NCBI GenBank assembly: GCA_002437905.1
Contig: DJRT01000014.1
Coordinates: 132,854-173,104 of the forward strand
Source: Ruminococcaceae bacterium UBA6353
GTDB lineage: Bacteria > Bacillota > Clostridia > Oscillospirales > Acutalibacteraceae
Direction: 5' to 3'
DNA length: 40,251 nucleotides
The notes below the pieces were generated by a model that ran no database searches, was not told the DNA's origin, and saw nothing but the letters and a program-made list of their open reading frames with translations. The translations under genes were made by a program, and so were the position numbers. This document shows, in pieces, positions 25,661-34,458 of this stretch (position 1 is its first letter; each line of letters opens with the position of its first letter).

Positions 25661-27331
25661 GTGGATTGCTTAACGCTGAAAAAATCCAATTGCAAGAACT
25701 GCTATAAGTGCATCCGTCACTGCCCGGTCAAGTCCATCCGTTTTTCCGGTAACCAGGCATATATCATCGGCAATGAGTGCATTATGTGCGGCCAGTGCTT
25801 TGTGGTCTGTCCGCAGGATGCCAAGCAGATCGTGGACGAGACGGAAAAGGTGCGGGTGCTGCTGCAGTCCGGGGATCCGGTGGTGGTCAGCCTGGCGCCC
25901 TCCTTTGTGGCAAACTACGGCGTTGGCATCGGCTCCATGCGGGCGGCGCTGAAAAAGCTCGGCTTTGCCGATGTGGAGGAGACGGCAGTTGGCGCCACCA
26001 TTGTGAAGAACGAGTATGAGCGCATCCTGCGGGAGGAACAGCCGGAGGTGCTGATCTCCTCCTGCTGCCATTCAGTCAATCTGTTGGTCCAGAAATATTT
26101 TCCGGCGGAGCTGCCGTACCTGGCCAATGTGCTTTCCCCGATGCAGGCGCACTGCCGGGATATCAAGCGGCGTATGCCGAATGCCAAGACCGTGTTTATC
26201 GGCCCCTGCCTGGCCAAAAAGGACGAGGCACAGCACTATGACGGCATCGTGGATGCGGTGCTGACCTATGATGAGCTGACCGCCTGGCTCAAAACGGCCA
26301 ATGTCGCGCTGGAGCAGACCATGGACGCCGATGAGCACAGCCGCGCCCGGTTCTTCCCCACCACCGGCGGTATCCTGAAGACCATGGCGCAGAACGCCCC
26401 CGGCTATACCTACCTGGCGATCGACGGCACGGAAAACTGCATTGCCGCACTGCGGGATATCGAAAATGGCAAGCTGCAGCACTGCTTTATTGAAATGTCG
26501 GCGTGTGCCGGAAGCTGCATCAGCGGCCCGGTGATGGAAAAATTCCACCGTGCCCCGGTACAGGATTATGTGGCGGTGGCGAGCTTTGCGGGCAAGGAGG
26601 ACTTCCCGGTGGAGCAGCCGGATACGCTGCAGCTGCGCAAAAACTTCACCGCTATCGTACATAAGCTGCCGATGCCCTCCGAAGAGGAGATCCGCGAGAC
26701 GCTGCGGCAGATGGGGAAGGTGCGGCCGTCGGATGAACTGAACTGTGGCTCCTGCGGCTACGATTCCTGCCGGGAAAAGGCCATTGCCATCTGTCAGGGC
26801 AAGGCGGAAATTTCCATGTGCCTACCCTATCTGAAGGACAAGGCCGAGAGCTTTTCCGACACCATTGCCCGCAATACGCCGAACGGCCTGATCGTGCTTA
26901 ACGAAAAGCTGGAGGTACAGCAGATCAACAAGGCGGCCCTCAAGATCCTCAACATCCGGTATGCCTCGGATGTGCTGGGCGACCAGGTGGTGCGGATTTT
27001 GGAGCCGGGCGATTTTCTGGATGTGCTCAGCCGCGGCCGCAATATCCACAACAAGCGGGTGTATCTGGCCGAATATGAGAAATATGTGGAAGAGACCATC
27101 GTCTACGATAAAGAGTACCGGCTGCTGCTGTGTATCCTGCGGGATGTGACCGAGGAAGAAACCCAGCGCGAAAAGAAGGAAAACATCAGCCGCCAGACGG
27201 TCGAGATTGCTGACCGGGTGGTGGATAAGCAGATGCGGATCGTGCAGGAGATCGCCTCGCTGCTGGGAGAGACTGCGGCGGAGACCAAGATCGCCCTGTC
27301 CAAGCTGAAGGAGTCGATCACCGATGAATAA
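25661..27331 (+). CDS. PAS-linked [FeFe] hydrogenase-like sensor (HydS, group C type)
   Basis: A 556-residue multidomain protein. Two [4Fe-4S] ferredoxin sites (Cys11/14/17/21 and 40/43/46/50) lead into an H-cluster domain whose three motifs keep the ligand cysteines but differ from catalytic enzymes: SSCCHSVN (Cys135-136), GPCLAKKDE (Cys183) and MSACAGSC (Cys282, Cys286). Next is a PF04060-type Fe-S domain (Cys362, 365, 370, 387) and a PAS domain (about 400-510), ending in a helical tail. This order is that of sensory [FeFe] hydrogenases, thought to detect H2 or redox state. GTG 25661 is the start, right after the previous stop. It overlaps the phosphatase gene by 8 bases, implying coupled function. 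Confidence 0.92.
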   Translation: MDCLTLKKSNCKNCYKCIRHCPVKSIRFSGNQAYIIGNECIMCGQCFVVCPQDAKQIVDETEKVRVLLQSGDPVVVSLAPSFVANYGVGIGSMRAALKKLGFADVEETAVGATIVKNEYERILREEQPEVLISSCCHSVNLLVQKYFPAELPYLANVLSPMQAHCRDIKRRMPNAKTVFIGPCLAKKDEAQHYDGIVDAVLTYDELTAWLKTANVALEQTMDADEHSRARFFPTTGGILKTMAQNAPGYTYLAIDGTENCIAALRDIENGKLQHCFIEMSACAGSCISGPVMEKFHRAPVQDYVAVASFAGKEDFPVEQPDTLQLRKNFTAIVHKLPMPSEEEIRETLRQMGKVRPSDELNCGSCGYDSCREKAIAICQGKAEISMCLPYLKDKAESFSDTIARNTPNGLIVLNEKLEVQQINKAALKILNIRYASDVLGDQVVRILEPGDFLDVLSRGRNIHNKRVYLAEYEKYVEETIVYDKEYRLLLCILRDVTEEETQREKKENISRQTVEIADRVVDKQMRIVQEIASLLGETAAETKIALSKLKESITDE

Positions 27332-28496
27332 TCTGTGCGCCGACATCGGCTGGAAAAGCGTCAACCATGAGGGAGAGCAGCTCTGCGGCGACCATGTGGA
27401 CATCGTGGAGCAGGGAGAGAACTCTACCGTGATCGTGCTGGCGGATGGCCTGGGCAGCGGCGTGAAAGCCAGTATTCTGTCCACCCTGACCTCCAAGATT
27501 ATCTCCACGATGATGGCAGAGGGGCTGCCGCTGGAGGAGTGTGTTTCCACCATCGCGGCCACGCTGCCGATCTGCTCAGTGCGCGGGGTGGCCTACTCCA
27601 CCTTTACCATCATGCACCTGATCAATAACGAGACGGCGGAGATTATCCAGTATGATAATCCGCATGTCATCCTTATCCGCGACGGTAAAAACTATGATTA
27701 CCCCAAAAGTGAGCTGAATATTGACGGCAAGCAGATCTTCCAGTCGGTGATCAAGCTGCAGGAGGACGATGTGTTTGTTGCCATGAGCGACGGCTGCCCG
27801 CACGCCGGCATCGGTACGGCGTTCAATTTCGGCTGGAAGCGGGAGGAGATCGCCGAGTTTATGGAGGGGATCGTGCCGGTCGGCTATACGGCCAAAACGC
27901 TGTCCACCATGCTGGTGGATGAGTGCGATAAGCTGTATGGGCACCATCCAGGGGATGATGCCACGGCCTGCGTGGTGCGCATCCGTAAGCGTGAGCCGAT
28001 GAACATTCTGTTCGGTCCGCCCCGCAACCGGGATGACTGCGACCGCATGATGTCCCTGTTCTTCTCCAAGGAGGGCAAGCACATTGTCTGCGGCGGTACA
28101 ACCTCCTCCATCGTGGCCAAATACCTTGGCAAGCCGCTGAAAGCCAGCCTGAGCTTTGAGCGCAGCGATGTGCCCCCGATTGCCGAGATCGAGGGGGTGG
28201 ATTTGGTCACCGAGGGTGTTATCACCATCAATAAGGTGATTGAGTACGCCAAGGATGCACTGGATAAAAATGAGAAATATGAGCAGTGGGGCTTCCGGCG
28301 GGACGGCGCTTCCATGATCTGCCGGCTGCTGTTTGAGGAGGCCACCGATATCAATTTCTTTGTCGGCCGCGCGGTCAATCCCGCGCACCAAAATCCCGAT
28401 CTGCCGATCAATTTCAATATCAAGATGAATTTGGTCAAAGAGCTGTCTGAGTGTCTGCGGCAGATGGGCAAGCGGATCAAGGTCAGTTATTTCTAA
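27324..28496 (+). CDS. SpoIIE-like PP2C serine phosphatase
   Basis: A 390-residue protein with a SpoIIE/PP2C phosphatase domain (about 1-222): the metal-binding acidic residues are seen in GDHVDIVE, VLADGLGSG and VAMSDGCPHAG, and HHPGDDATACVV closes the domain. A further 170 residues of unrecognised fold follow (GGTTSSIVAKYLG, GVITINKVIEYAKDALD). Such phosphatases act on phosphoserine/threonine, often in partner-switching circuits. The gene overlaps the sensory hydrogenase gene by 8 bases and is followed 14 bases later by another hydrogenase. It is the most likely output of the sensor; its phosphoprotein target is not in the window. Confidence 0.88.
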   Translation: MNNLCADIGWKSVNHEGEQLCGDHVDIVEQGENSTVIVLADGLGSGVKASILSTLTSKIISTMMAEGLPLEECVSTIAATLPICSVRGVAYSTFTIMHLINNETAEIIQYDNPHVILIRDGKNYDYPKSELNIDGKQIFQSVIKLQEDDVFVAMSDGCPHAGIGTAFNFGWKREEIAEFMEGIVPVGYTAKTLSTMLVDECDKLYGHHPGDDATACVVRIRKREPMNILFGPPRNRDDCDRMMSLFFSKEGKHIVCGGTTSSIVAKYLGKPLKASLSFERSDVPPIAEIEGVDLVTEGVITINKVIEYAKDALDKNEKYEQWGFRRDGASMICRLLFEEATDINFFVGRAVNPAHQNPDLPINFNIKMNLVKELSECLRQMGKRIKVSYF

Positions 28497-28510
28497 CAGG
28501 AGGATGTCAC

Positions 28511-29935
28511 ATGAGAAAGTTTGATACCAAGGTGCAGCACCTGAAATACAAGGTTCTGCGTGAGGTTGCCCGCCTTGCCTGGAACGATACGCTGCTGGAA
28601 AATGTGCTGAGCATCCCGGAGACCATTGTCCCCGGCAACACGCCCACCATGCGCTGCTGCGTGTATAAGGAGCGGGCTATCCTGGCCGAGCGGGTGAAGC
28701 TGGCCATGGGCGGGGACAAAAATGATCCCAATGTGATCGAGGCGATCGAGATCGCCTGCGATGAGTGCCCGATGGGCGGCTATGAGGTGACCAATGCGTG
28801 CCGCGGCTGCCTGGCCCACCGGTGCGAGGATGTGTGCCGTTTCGGTGCCCTTTCCTTCGATGAAAACCATGTGGCGCACATCGACAAGTCCAAGTGCAAG
28901 GAGTGCGGCTCCTGTGCAAAGGTGTGCCCCTATACCGCCATCATCAGCCGCAAGCGCCCCTGTGAGAACGCCTGCAAGGTCAAGGCCATCTATATGAAAG
29001 AGAACAAGGCGGCCGGCATTGATTACAGCAAGTGTATTGCCTGTGGCGCCTGTGTGTACCAGTGCCCCTTCGGCGCCATCACCGATAAGTCCTATATCCT
29101 GGATGTGATTAACATCATCAAGGGGAGCGAGAAGAATACCAAGTATAAGGTGTTTGCCGTGGTGGCGCCCGCCATTTCCAGCCAGTTCACCTATGCCAAG
29201 CTGGGCCAGGTGATCACCGGACTTAAGGAGCTGGGCTTCCATACGGTGATCGAGGCGGCGCTGGGCGCCGATATGGTGGCGCTGAGCGAATCGAAGGAGC
29301 TGGTGGAAAAGGGCTTCCTGACCAGCTCCTGCTGCCCGGCCTTTGTCAGCTATATCGAGAAATCCTTCCCGGATCTGCTGCCATATGTGTCGCACAATCT
29401 TTCCCCGATGGCGACCATCGCCCGGTACATTAAGGAGCATGAGGAGCCGTGCCGCGTGGTCTTTATCGGGCCATGTACGGCGAAAAAGGGTGAGGTAAAG
29501 CGTGACGAAGTCAAGCCGTATGTGGATGCGGCGATGACCTTTGAGGAGCTGCAGGCGCTGTTTGACAGCCGGGATATGGATATCACCACGCTGCCGGAGG
29601 ATGTGCTGGATAACGCCTCGTACTTTGGCCGGATCTTTGCCCGCAGCGGCGGCCTGTCGGATGCAGTGGTCGAGGGGCTTAAGGAGCAGGGGATCACCGA
29701 TTTCGAGCTGAAGCCCTGTGCCTGTGACGGCATTGAAGCCTGCCGCGTGGCGCTGCTGAAAAAGAGCAAGGGTCTGCTGGATGCCAATTTCATCGAGGGT
29801 ATGGCGTGCATTGGCGGCTGCATCGGCGGCGCCGGCTGTCTGACCCACGGCGAGAAGAACAAGGCCGAGGTGGACAAGTACGGCAAGGAGGCCTACGAAA
29901 AGACCATCAATGATGCCGTGGCCGTGCTGAAGTAA
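28511..29935 (+). CDS. Monomeric [FeFe] hydrogenase, group B type
   Basis: A 474-residue iron-sulfur protein. The N-terminus has an extra cysteine motif (Cys97, 100, 105, 109), then ferredoxin sites (Cys129/132/135/139 with Cys151/155, and Cys175/178/181/185). The H-cluster motifs are TSSCCPAF (Cys274-275), GPCTAKKGE (Cys322) and MACIGGCIGGAG (Cys433, Cys437), closer to catalytic enzymes than those of the sensor at 25661. It should interconvert H+ and H2 with ferredoxin-like partners. CAGGAGGA supports ATG 28511; an in-frame ATG at 28451 lies within the phosphatase gene. Maturases HydE, HydF and HydG are not in the window. A bidirectional terminator follows. Confidence 0.9.
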   Translation: MRKFDTKVQHLKYKVLREVARLAWNDTLLENVLSIPETIVPGNTPTMRCCVYKERAILAERVKLAMGGDKNDPNVIEAIEIACDECPMGGYEVTNACRGCLAHRCEDVCRFGALSFDENHVAHIDKSKCKECGSCAKVCPYTAIISRKRPCENACKVKAIYMKENKAAGIDYSKCIACGACVYQCPFGAITDKSYILDVINIIKGSEKNTKYKVFAVVAPAISSQFTYAKLGQVITGLKELGFHTVIEAALGADMVALSESKELVEKGFLTSSCCPAFVSYIEKSFPDLLPYVSHNLSPMATIARYIKEHEEPCRVVFIGPCTAKKGEVKRDEVKPYVDAAMTFEELQALFDSRDMDITTLPEDVLDNASYFGRIFARSGGLSDAVVEGLKEQGITDFELKPCACDGIEACRVALLKKSKGLLDANFIEGMACIGGCIGGAGCLTHGEKNKAEVDKYGKEAYEKTINDAVAVLK

Positions 29936-29954
29936 AACCGGAATAAAGAAAAGC

Positions 29955-29991
29955 AAGGCGGGCGCCCTGACACTGTCGGGGCGCCCGCCTT
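29955..29991. terminator. Terminator between the hydrogenase and putP
   Basis: Perfect 13-bp stem AAGGCGGGCGCCC (29955-29967) with 29979-29991. T-rich sequence (GCTTTTCTTT) follows on the minus strand; on the plus strand the tail is weak, so it may serve mainly putP. Confidence 0.7.
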
Positions 29992-30018
29992 ATGCCCGTT
30001 TCCGGTGCGGATCGGTGA

Positions 30019-31587
30019 TCAATCCTCCTGATAGGTGCGTGCCTGCTCAAATTCCGCTTCGATCTCGGCCGAGGGCTTTGCCGTGGCCAGCGAGACACCG
30101 ACGATAAACAGGCAGGAGACCAGGAACGCCGGCAGCAGCTCGTAGATGCCGAACACGCCGCCAAGGGGCTTGAGCAGCAGCTTCCAGATAAACACCATGC
30201 TGCCGCCGGCCAGCATACCGGCAATGGCGCCCGCCCGGTTCGTCCGCTTCCAGAACAGGGAGAACAGGATGATCGGGCCGAAGGTGGCGCCGAAGCCCGA
30301 CCAGGCAAAGGAAACAACCTCAAAAATCACGCTGTTTTCGTTCCAGGCAATGACCATGCCCAGCAGGGTGATGACCAGCAGCATGAGGCGGGATACCCGC
30401 ATAACCTGCTTGTCTGTTGCATCCCGTTTGATCACACCCTCAAACAGATTTTTGGATACAGCGGAGGAGGCAATCAACAAATAGGAATCGGAGGAGCTGA
30501 TGGTGGCGGCCAAAATACCGGCCATCACCACGCCGGCCAGCACCGGGTGGAACAGCAGCTGTGCCAGATGGGCAAAGACATTTTCCGCACCGCTCTTGGT
30601 GGCAAGGGCGGCGTCGGTGGGCAGAATGTACCGGCCGAGCACGCCGATGAACACGGCGGCACACAGTGAGATCAGTACCCAGACGGTGGCAATGCGGCGA
30701 GAGCGCTTAAGCTCACTCGCCCTGCGGATGGCCATGAAGCGCAGCAGCACCTGCGGTACACCGAAGTAGCCGAGGCCCCAGGAGGCCGTGGACAGGATGG
30801 TGAGAAAATCGTAGCTGCCGGCCGCACCGAACAGGGGGGCGCCGTTGGCGGACTGCTGCACGCCGGCGGCATCGGTGACCGGCGTGGCGATCTGCGTTAG
30901 TGAGAAGTAGCCGGGGATCTCCCGCGCATTGGCGAACACAGCGCCGATGCCGCCGGCATGGACGGTGCCGCACACCAGGACGCCCACCAGGGCGATGATC
31001 ATGACCACGGCCTGCATGAAATCGGAAACGCTTTCGGCCAAAAACCCGCCAAGGATGGTGTACAGCAGCACAAACGCCGCGCCCACGATCATCATGGAGT
31101 GGTAGGAAAAGCCGAACAGGCCGGAGAACAGCTTGCCGCAGGTGACAAAGCAGCTGGCTGCGTATACGGTGAAGAAAATCAGGATAAACAGGGCGGAGAT
31201 CACCAGGATGACCTTTTTCTTCTCGCGGAACCGGTTGCTCAGAAATTCCGGTACGGTGATGGAATCGCCCGACACGATGGAGTAGGCACGCAGACGCCGG
31301 GAGACCAGCAGCCAGTTGATATAGGTGCCCACAGCCAGGCCGATGGCTGTCCATGCGGCATCAGCCAGACCACACCAATAGGCCACGCCCGGCAGCCCCA
31401 TCAGCAGCCAGCCGCTCATGTCCGAGGCCTCTGCGCTCATGGCGGCCACCCACGGGCCGAGGGAGCGACCGCCCAAAAAGTAGTTTTCGGAATTTTGCTG
31501 GGACTTCTTCGCAAAATAGACGCCGATCAGAATGACGATCAGCATATATCCGGCCATCGCCAGCAGGATCTGCAGTTTGTCGTTCAT
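30019..31587 (-). CDS. putP: Sodium/proline symporter PutP
   Basis: A 522-residue solute:sodium symporter (SSS family) with about 13 transmembrane helices, importing proline with Na+. Family marks include YFLGGRSLGPWVAAMSAEAS near residue 35-55, ASDMSGWLLMGLPG, and GYFGVPQVLLRFMA. The tail is short and acidic (FEQARTYQED). ATG 31587 is chosen: GAGGAGAG lies about 9 bases upstream on the minus strand, while the earlier in-frame ATG at 31623 has no site. It is a single-gene unit with its own consensus-like promoter (31630-31658) and is convergent with the hydrogenase genes. Proline may serve as osmolyte or Stickland substrate; the sequence does not decide. Confidence 0.92.
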   Translation of the reverse strand: MNDKLQILLAMAGYMLIVILIGVYFAKKSQQNSENYFLGGRSLGPWVAAMSAEASDMSGWLLMGLPGVAYWCGLADAAWTAIGLAVGTYINWLLVSRRLRAYSIVSGDSITVPEFLSNRFREKKKVILVISALFILIFFTVYAASCFVTCGKLFSGLFGFSYHSMMIVGAAFVLLYTILGGFLAESVSDFMQAVVMIIALVGVLVCGTVHAGGIGAVFANAREIPGYFSLTQIATPVTDAAGVQQSANGAPLFGAAGSYDFLTILSTASWGLGYFGVPQVLLRFMAIRRASELKRSRRIATVWVLISLCAAVFIGVLGRYILPTDAALATKSGAENVFAHLAQLLFHPVLAGVVMAGILAATISSSDSYLLIASSAVSKNLFEGVIKRDATDKQVMRVSRLMLLVITLLGMVIAWNENSVIFEVVSFAWSGFGATFGPIILFSLFWKRTNRAGAIAGMLAGGSMVFIWKLLLKPLGGVFGIYELLPAFLVSCLFIVGVSLATAKPSAEIEAEFEQARTYQED

Positions 31588-31629
31588 GTGTGTTCTCTCC
31601 TCAAAGTATTTGCACTTTAGCATGCTGCC

Positions 31630-31658
31630 ATTTTAACACACAAATGTCCGTGTGACAA
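31630..31658 (-). promoter_or_regulatory. Promoter of putP
   Basis: On the minus strand TTGTCA (31658-31653), 17-bp spacer, TAAAAT (31635-31630), about 42 bases upstream of the chosen start codon. Confidence 0.8.
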
Positions 31659-31731
31659 CAGAAATTTTTGTTTTTCGCGCAAAAATATAGAAAAGATCGC
31701 GCGCAGCGGCGGGCGGAGAGTCCCCCGCTGA

Positions 31732-31760
31732 TTGACAAGCGGCTGAATTGTGTGTAAAAT
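31732..31760 (+). promoter_or_regulatory. Promoter of the MscS gene
   Basis: TTGACA (31732-31737), 17-bp spacer, TAAAAT (31755-31760). It overlaps in-frame start candidates GTG 31750 and ATG 31759, which would therefore be upstream of the transcript start near 31767. Confidence 0.75.
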
Positions 31761-31770
31761 GTGGAAAGAA

Positions 31771-32637
31771 ATGCGGCGTTTGCCGCCTGGCGGCAGAAAG
31801 GATGGATGGGCTACGGAAGTGCTGAAGAATTATCTGCTGACCCCCAGGCCGTGGGTCAGCCTGATGGTCGTGCTGGTGACATTTGCCGTGTGGCTGCTGG
31901 TGAAGAAAGGGTTTCACCACTTCCGGAACAACGACCGCAGCGGCGGGCGGCACCAGAACAATCTGCGGCTGGGGCAGAACCTGTGCAAGGGGTTTTTGAT
32001 CGGGCTGGCCGTGATCACGGTGCTGCAGATCAACGGGATCAATGTGACCTCGCTGATCACCGGGCTGGGGGTTGCCGGCGTGGTGGTCGGTTTTGCGCTG
32101 GAGGATCTGCTGAAGGATATCATCAACGGCGCCAATATCGTATGGGAAGGCTTTTTTGCTGTGGGGGATATGGTGGTCTACCACCGGCCGGACGGCAGCG
32201 TGGTGGAGGGCAAGGTTCTCAGCTTTGATCTCAAGGCGACCAAGATTCTGGATGCCGCCACCGGCAACACCTTGACGGTGAGCAACCGCAATATCTCCGA
32301 AATTGAGCAGATGTCGGACTGGGTGCCGCTGGATGTGCCCGCCCCCTATGGGGTGCCGGCCGAGCAGATGCGTCGGCTGTGCCGTGAGATGTGTGAGCGG
32401 CTGGCCGGGCTGCCCCATGCCACCGGATGCAGCTTTGTGGGCACGGCTGCCTTTGGGGAGAGCCAGATCCTCTACAAGCTGCTGCTGCACTGCCCGCCGG
32501 AGTACAAAAAAACGGCGCGCTTTGCGGCGCTCGGGATAATCCAGGATATGCTGGCGCAGGCCGGTGTGGAGGTGCCTTTCAACCGGCTGGATGTGGCGCT
32601 GGTGCAGCCGGCGCAGAATGACGGGAAGGCTGATTGA
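31771..32637 (+). CDS. Small-conductance mechanosensitive channel, MscS family
   Basis: An MscS-family channel (288 residues from ATG 31771) that opens under membrane tension to release solutes. Two transmembrane helices (about residues 30-46 and 70-90) precede the pore helix TM3 (SLITGLGVAGVVVGFALEDL), the Gly/Ala-rich lining typical of MscS, then the beta domain (FAVGDMVVYHR) and a cytoplasmic alpha/beta part. The start is uncertain: GTG 31750 and ATG 31759 fall inside the promoter, ATG 31771 would give an almost leaderless message, and GTG 31819 (272 residues, starting just before LKNYLLTPRPW) has only a distant AAAGGA. No partner gene is coupled to it. Confidence 0.88.
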   Translation: MRRLPPGGRKDGWATEVLKNYLLTPRPWVSLMVVLVTFAVWLLVKKGFHHFRNNDRSGGRHQNNLRLGQNLCKGFLIGLAVITVLQINGINVTSLITGLGVAGVVVGFALEDLLKDIINGANIVWEGFFAVGDMVVYHRPDGSVVEGKVLSFDLKATKILDAATGNTLTVSNRNISEIEQMSDWVPLDVPAPYGVPAEQMRRLCREMCERLAGLPHATGCSFVGTAAFGESQILYKLLLHCPPEYKKTARFAALGIIQDMLAQAGVEVPFNRLDVALVQPAQNDGKAD

Positions 32638-32687
32638 CGCCGGCCCTTTCGGTTTCCGTCTCTAAACAGATATAGGAGGTGTGGACA

Positions 32688-33665
32688 GTGCTGCTATCGG
32701 TGGTGGTGCCCTGCTATAATGAGGAAAACAATCTGCGGCCGCTGTATGCCGCCTGCCGCGAGGCGCTGGAAGGCGTGGCAGAGTATGAGCTGGTGTTTGT
32801 CAATGACGGCAGCACGGATGGCACCTGGCAGCAGCTGCAGGCGCTGTATGCGGAGCTGCCCGGCAGTATCCAGCTGATTGACCTTTCCCGCAATTTCGGC
32901 AAGGAGGCGGCGATGCTGGCCGGCCTGCGCCGGGCGCGCGGCGAACTGATCGCCATTATGGATGCCGATCTGCAGCAGCCGCCGGCGGTGGTACGGGAGA
33001 TGGTGCAGCTGCTGCAGGCCAATCCGGAGCTGGACTGTGTGGCGGCCTATCAGGCTGGCCGGCAGGAAAATTTCTTCGTGCGCGGCTGCAAGCGGCTGTT
33101 TTACCGGCTTATCAACGCCGCCTGTGATATTCCGTTCCGGGCAGATGCCAGCGATTTCCGTACCTTCCGGCGGGAGATGGTTGAGGCAATTCTGTCCATG
33201 CCGGAATACCACCGGTTCTCCAAGGGGATCTTCTCCTTTGTGGGGTTCAATACCTACTACATTCCGTATACAGTACAGCCGCGCCACGCCGGCAAAAGCT
33301 CCTGGTCGTTCCGGCGGCTGTGCCGGTACGCCTTTGAGGGCATTACCTCGTTTTCCACCTTTCCGCTGCGCATTGCCACGGTGGTGGGGGCGATCACCTC
33401 GCTGCTGTCCCTGATCTATATGCTGGTGGTGGTTATCCAGAAGCTGGCCTACGGCATTGATGTGCCGGGCTATGCCACCATTGTGGTGCTGATTTTGCTG
33501 ATCGGCGGGCTGCAGATGCTGCTGCTGGGGCTGATTGGGGAATATGTTGCCCGCATCTATATCCAAAGCAAGCGGCGGCCGCTGTATATTGCACGGGAAT
33601 ACTGCCCGCCGAAGCCGCCGCAGGAGGAACCCCAAAAGGACGGTGTATCCGATGAAAACACTTGA
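32688..33665 (+). CDS. GT2 glycosyltransferase, polyprenyl-phosphate sugar synthase type
   Basis: A 325-residue inverting glycosyltransferase of the DPM1/GtrB class, which loads a sugar onto a polyprenyl phosphate. The GT-A domain shows VVPCYNEENNL, FVNDGSTDGT, LSRNFGKEAAMLAG and the metal-binding DADLQQPP; the acceptor-side motif is RHAGKSSWSFRRL. Two C-terminal transmembrane helices (about 225-290) end in a cytosolic tail with IGEYVARIYIQSKRRP, typical of the GtrB type. GTG 32688 has AGGAGG 8 bases upstream; GTG 32679 overlaps that site. It overlaps the next gene by 14 bases. The sugar and its final acceptor are unknown; a teichoic-acid or surface-glycan role is common. Confidence 0.92.
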   Translation: MLLSVVVPCYNEENNLRPLYAACREALEGVAEYELVFVNDGSTDGTWQQLQALYAELPGSIQLIDLSRNFGKEAAMLAGLRRARGELIAIMDADLQQPPAVVREMVQLLQANPELDCVAAYQAGRQENFFVRGCKRLFYRLINAACDIPFRADASDFRTFRREMVEAILSMPEYHRFSKGIFSFVGFNTYYIPYTVQPRHAGKSSWSFRRLCRYAFEGITSFSTFPLRIATVVGAITSLLSLIYMLVVVIQKLAYGIDVPGYATIVVLILLIGGLQMLLLGLIGEYVARIYIQSKRRPLYIAREYCPPKPPQEEPQKDGVSDENT

Positions 33666-34305
33666 GCAGACGGTGCTGGAAGAACTGCAGCGCCGGTATG
33701 CCCCGCTGACGGTGATCGCCTACGGCTCCTACGCAGACGGCTCCAACAATGCCGGCAGCGATTTTGATGCCCTTGTGGTGACAGCGGGGCAGAAACGCTG
33801 CCACGATGTATCCTTTGTGGCGGGGGTGCAGCTGGATGTGTTTGTGTATCCGGCCGCTTTCTTTGCGGCGGATTTCGACTGCCGGGATTTTGTGCACCTG
33901 ACCGATGGCCGGGTGCTGCTGGATACAGACGGATTTGGCCAGGCGCTGCTGCAGCGTCTGGCGCAGTTTGCGGCGCAGCAGCCGCCAAAAACCGCTGAGG
34001 AGCGGGCGGAGGGTCTGGCCTGGTGCCGGAAGATGCTGGTGCGTACGCAGCGCGGCGATGCAGAGGGGCTGTTCCGCTGGCACTGGGTGCTGACGGATAG
34101 TTTGGAGATCTTCTGCGATGTGGTGCAGCACCCTTACCGCGGTCCAAAAAAGACCCTGCGCTGGCTGCAGGAGACCTACCCGGAGGGTTATGTGCTGTAT
34201 GCGGCGGCGCTGGCCTCAATGGAGCATCCGGCGCTGGCCGCCTGGATCGCCTATATCGAAGAAGTCTGGCAGGATGTCCGGCCGACCGGCTCGGATACCC
34301 CCTGA
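33652..34305 (+). CDS. Nucleotidyltransferase-fold protein (KNTase/MNT-like)
   Basis: A 217-residue protein with a Pol-beta-type nucleotidyltransferase core. The motif YGSYADGSNNAGSDFD (residues 24-39) gives GS-x10-DxD with Asp37 and Asp39; the third acidic residue is probably Asp in QLDVFVYP. A helical second half (about 100-217) resembles the substrate-binding part of kanamycin-nucleotidyltransferase relatives. Drug modification, tRNA or protein AMPylation are all seen in this superfamily; none can be assigned. ATG 33652 lies within the 3' end of the glycosyltransferase gene (14-base overlap) with an AAAAGGA site about 12 bases upstream, so translation is likely coupled. A terminator follows. 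Confidence 0.78.
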   Translation: MKTLEQTVLEELQRRYAPLTVIAYGSYADGSNNAGSDFDALVVTAGQKRCHDVSFVAGVQLDVFVYPAAFFAADFDCRDFVHLTDGRVLLDTDGFGQALLQRLAQFAAQQPPKTAEERAEGLAWCRKMLVRTQRGDAEGLFRWHWVLTDSLEIFCDVVQHPYRGPKKTLRWLQETYPEGYVLYAAALASMEHPALAAWIAYIEEVWQDVRPTGSDTP

Positions 34306-34348
34306 CCGGATGCGGCAATATACCCAGCAATAGACCGGAATAAACAGC

Positions 34349-34396
34349 AGGCTCGTCCTGCCGGCGGATCTGTGCCGCCGGCGGACGGGCCTTTTT
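34349..34396 (+). terminator. Terminator after the nucleotidyltransferase gene
   Basis: Long GC-rich stem (TGCCGGCGG with CCGCCGGCG at the core, extended by AGGC/GCCT with a bulge) between 34349 and 34392, followed by a run of five T. Confidence 0.8.
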
Positions 34397-34458
34397 GGTG
34401 CTTTTTTCTTACGGGTGTGCATATAGTGTGGATGAGAAGCGCATGGGGAGGAAAACAC

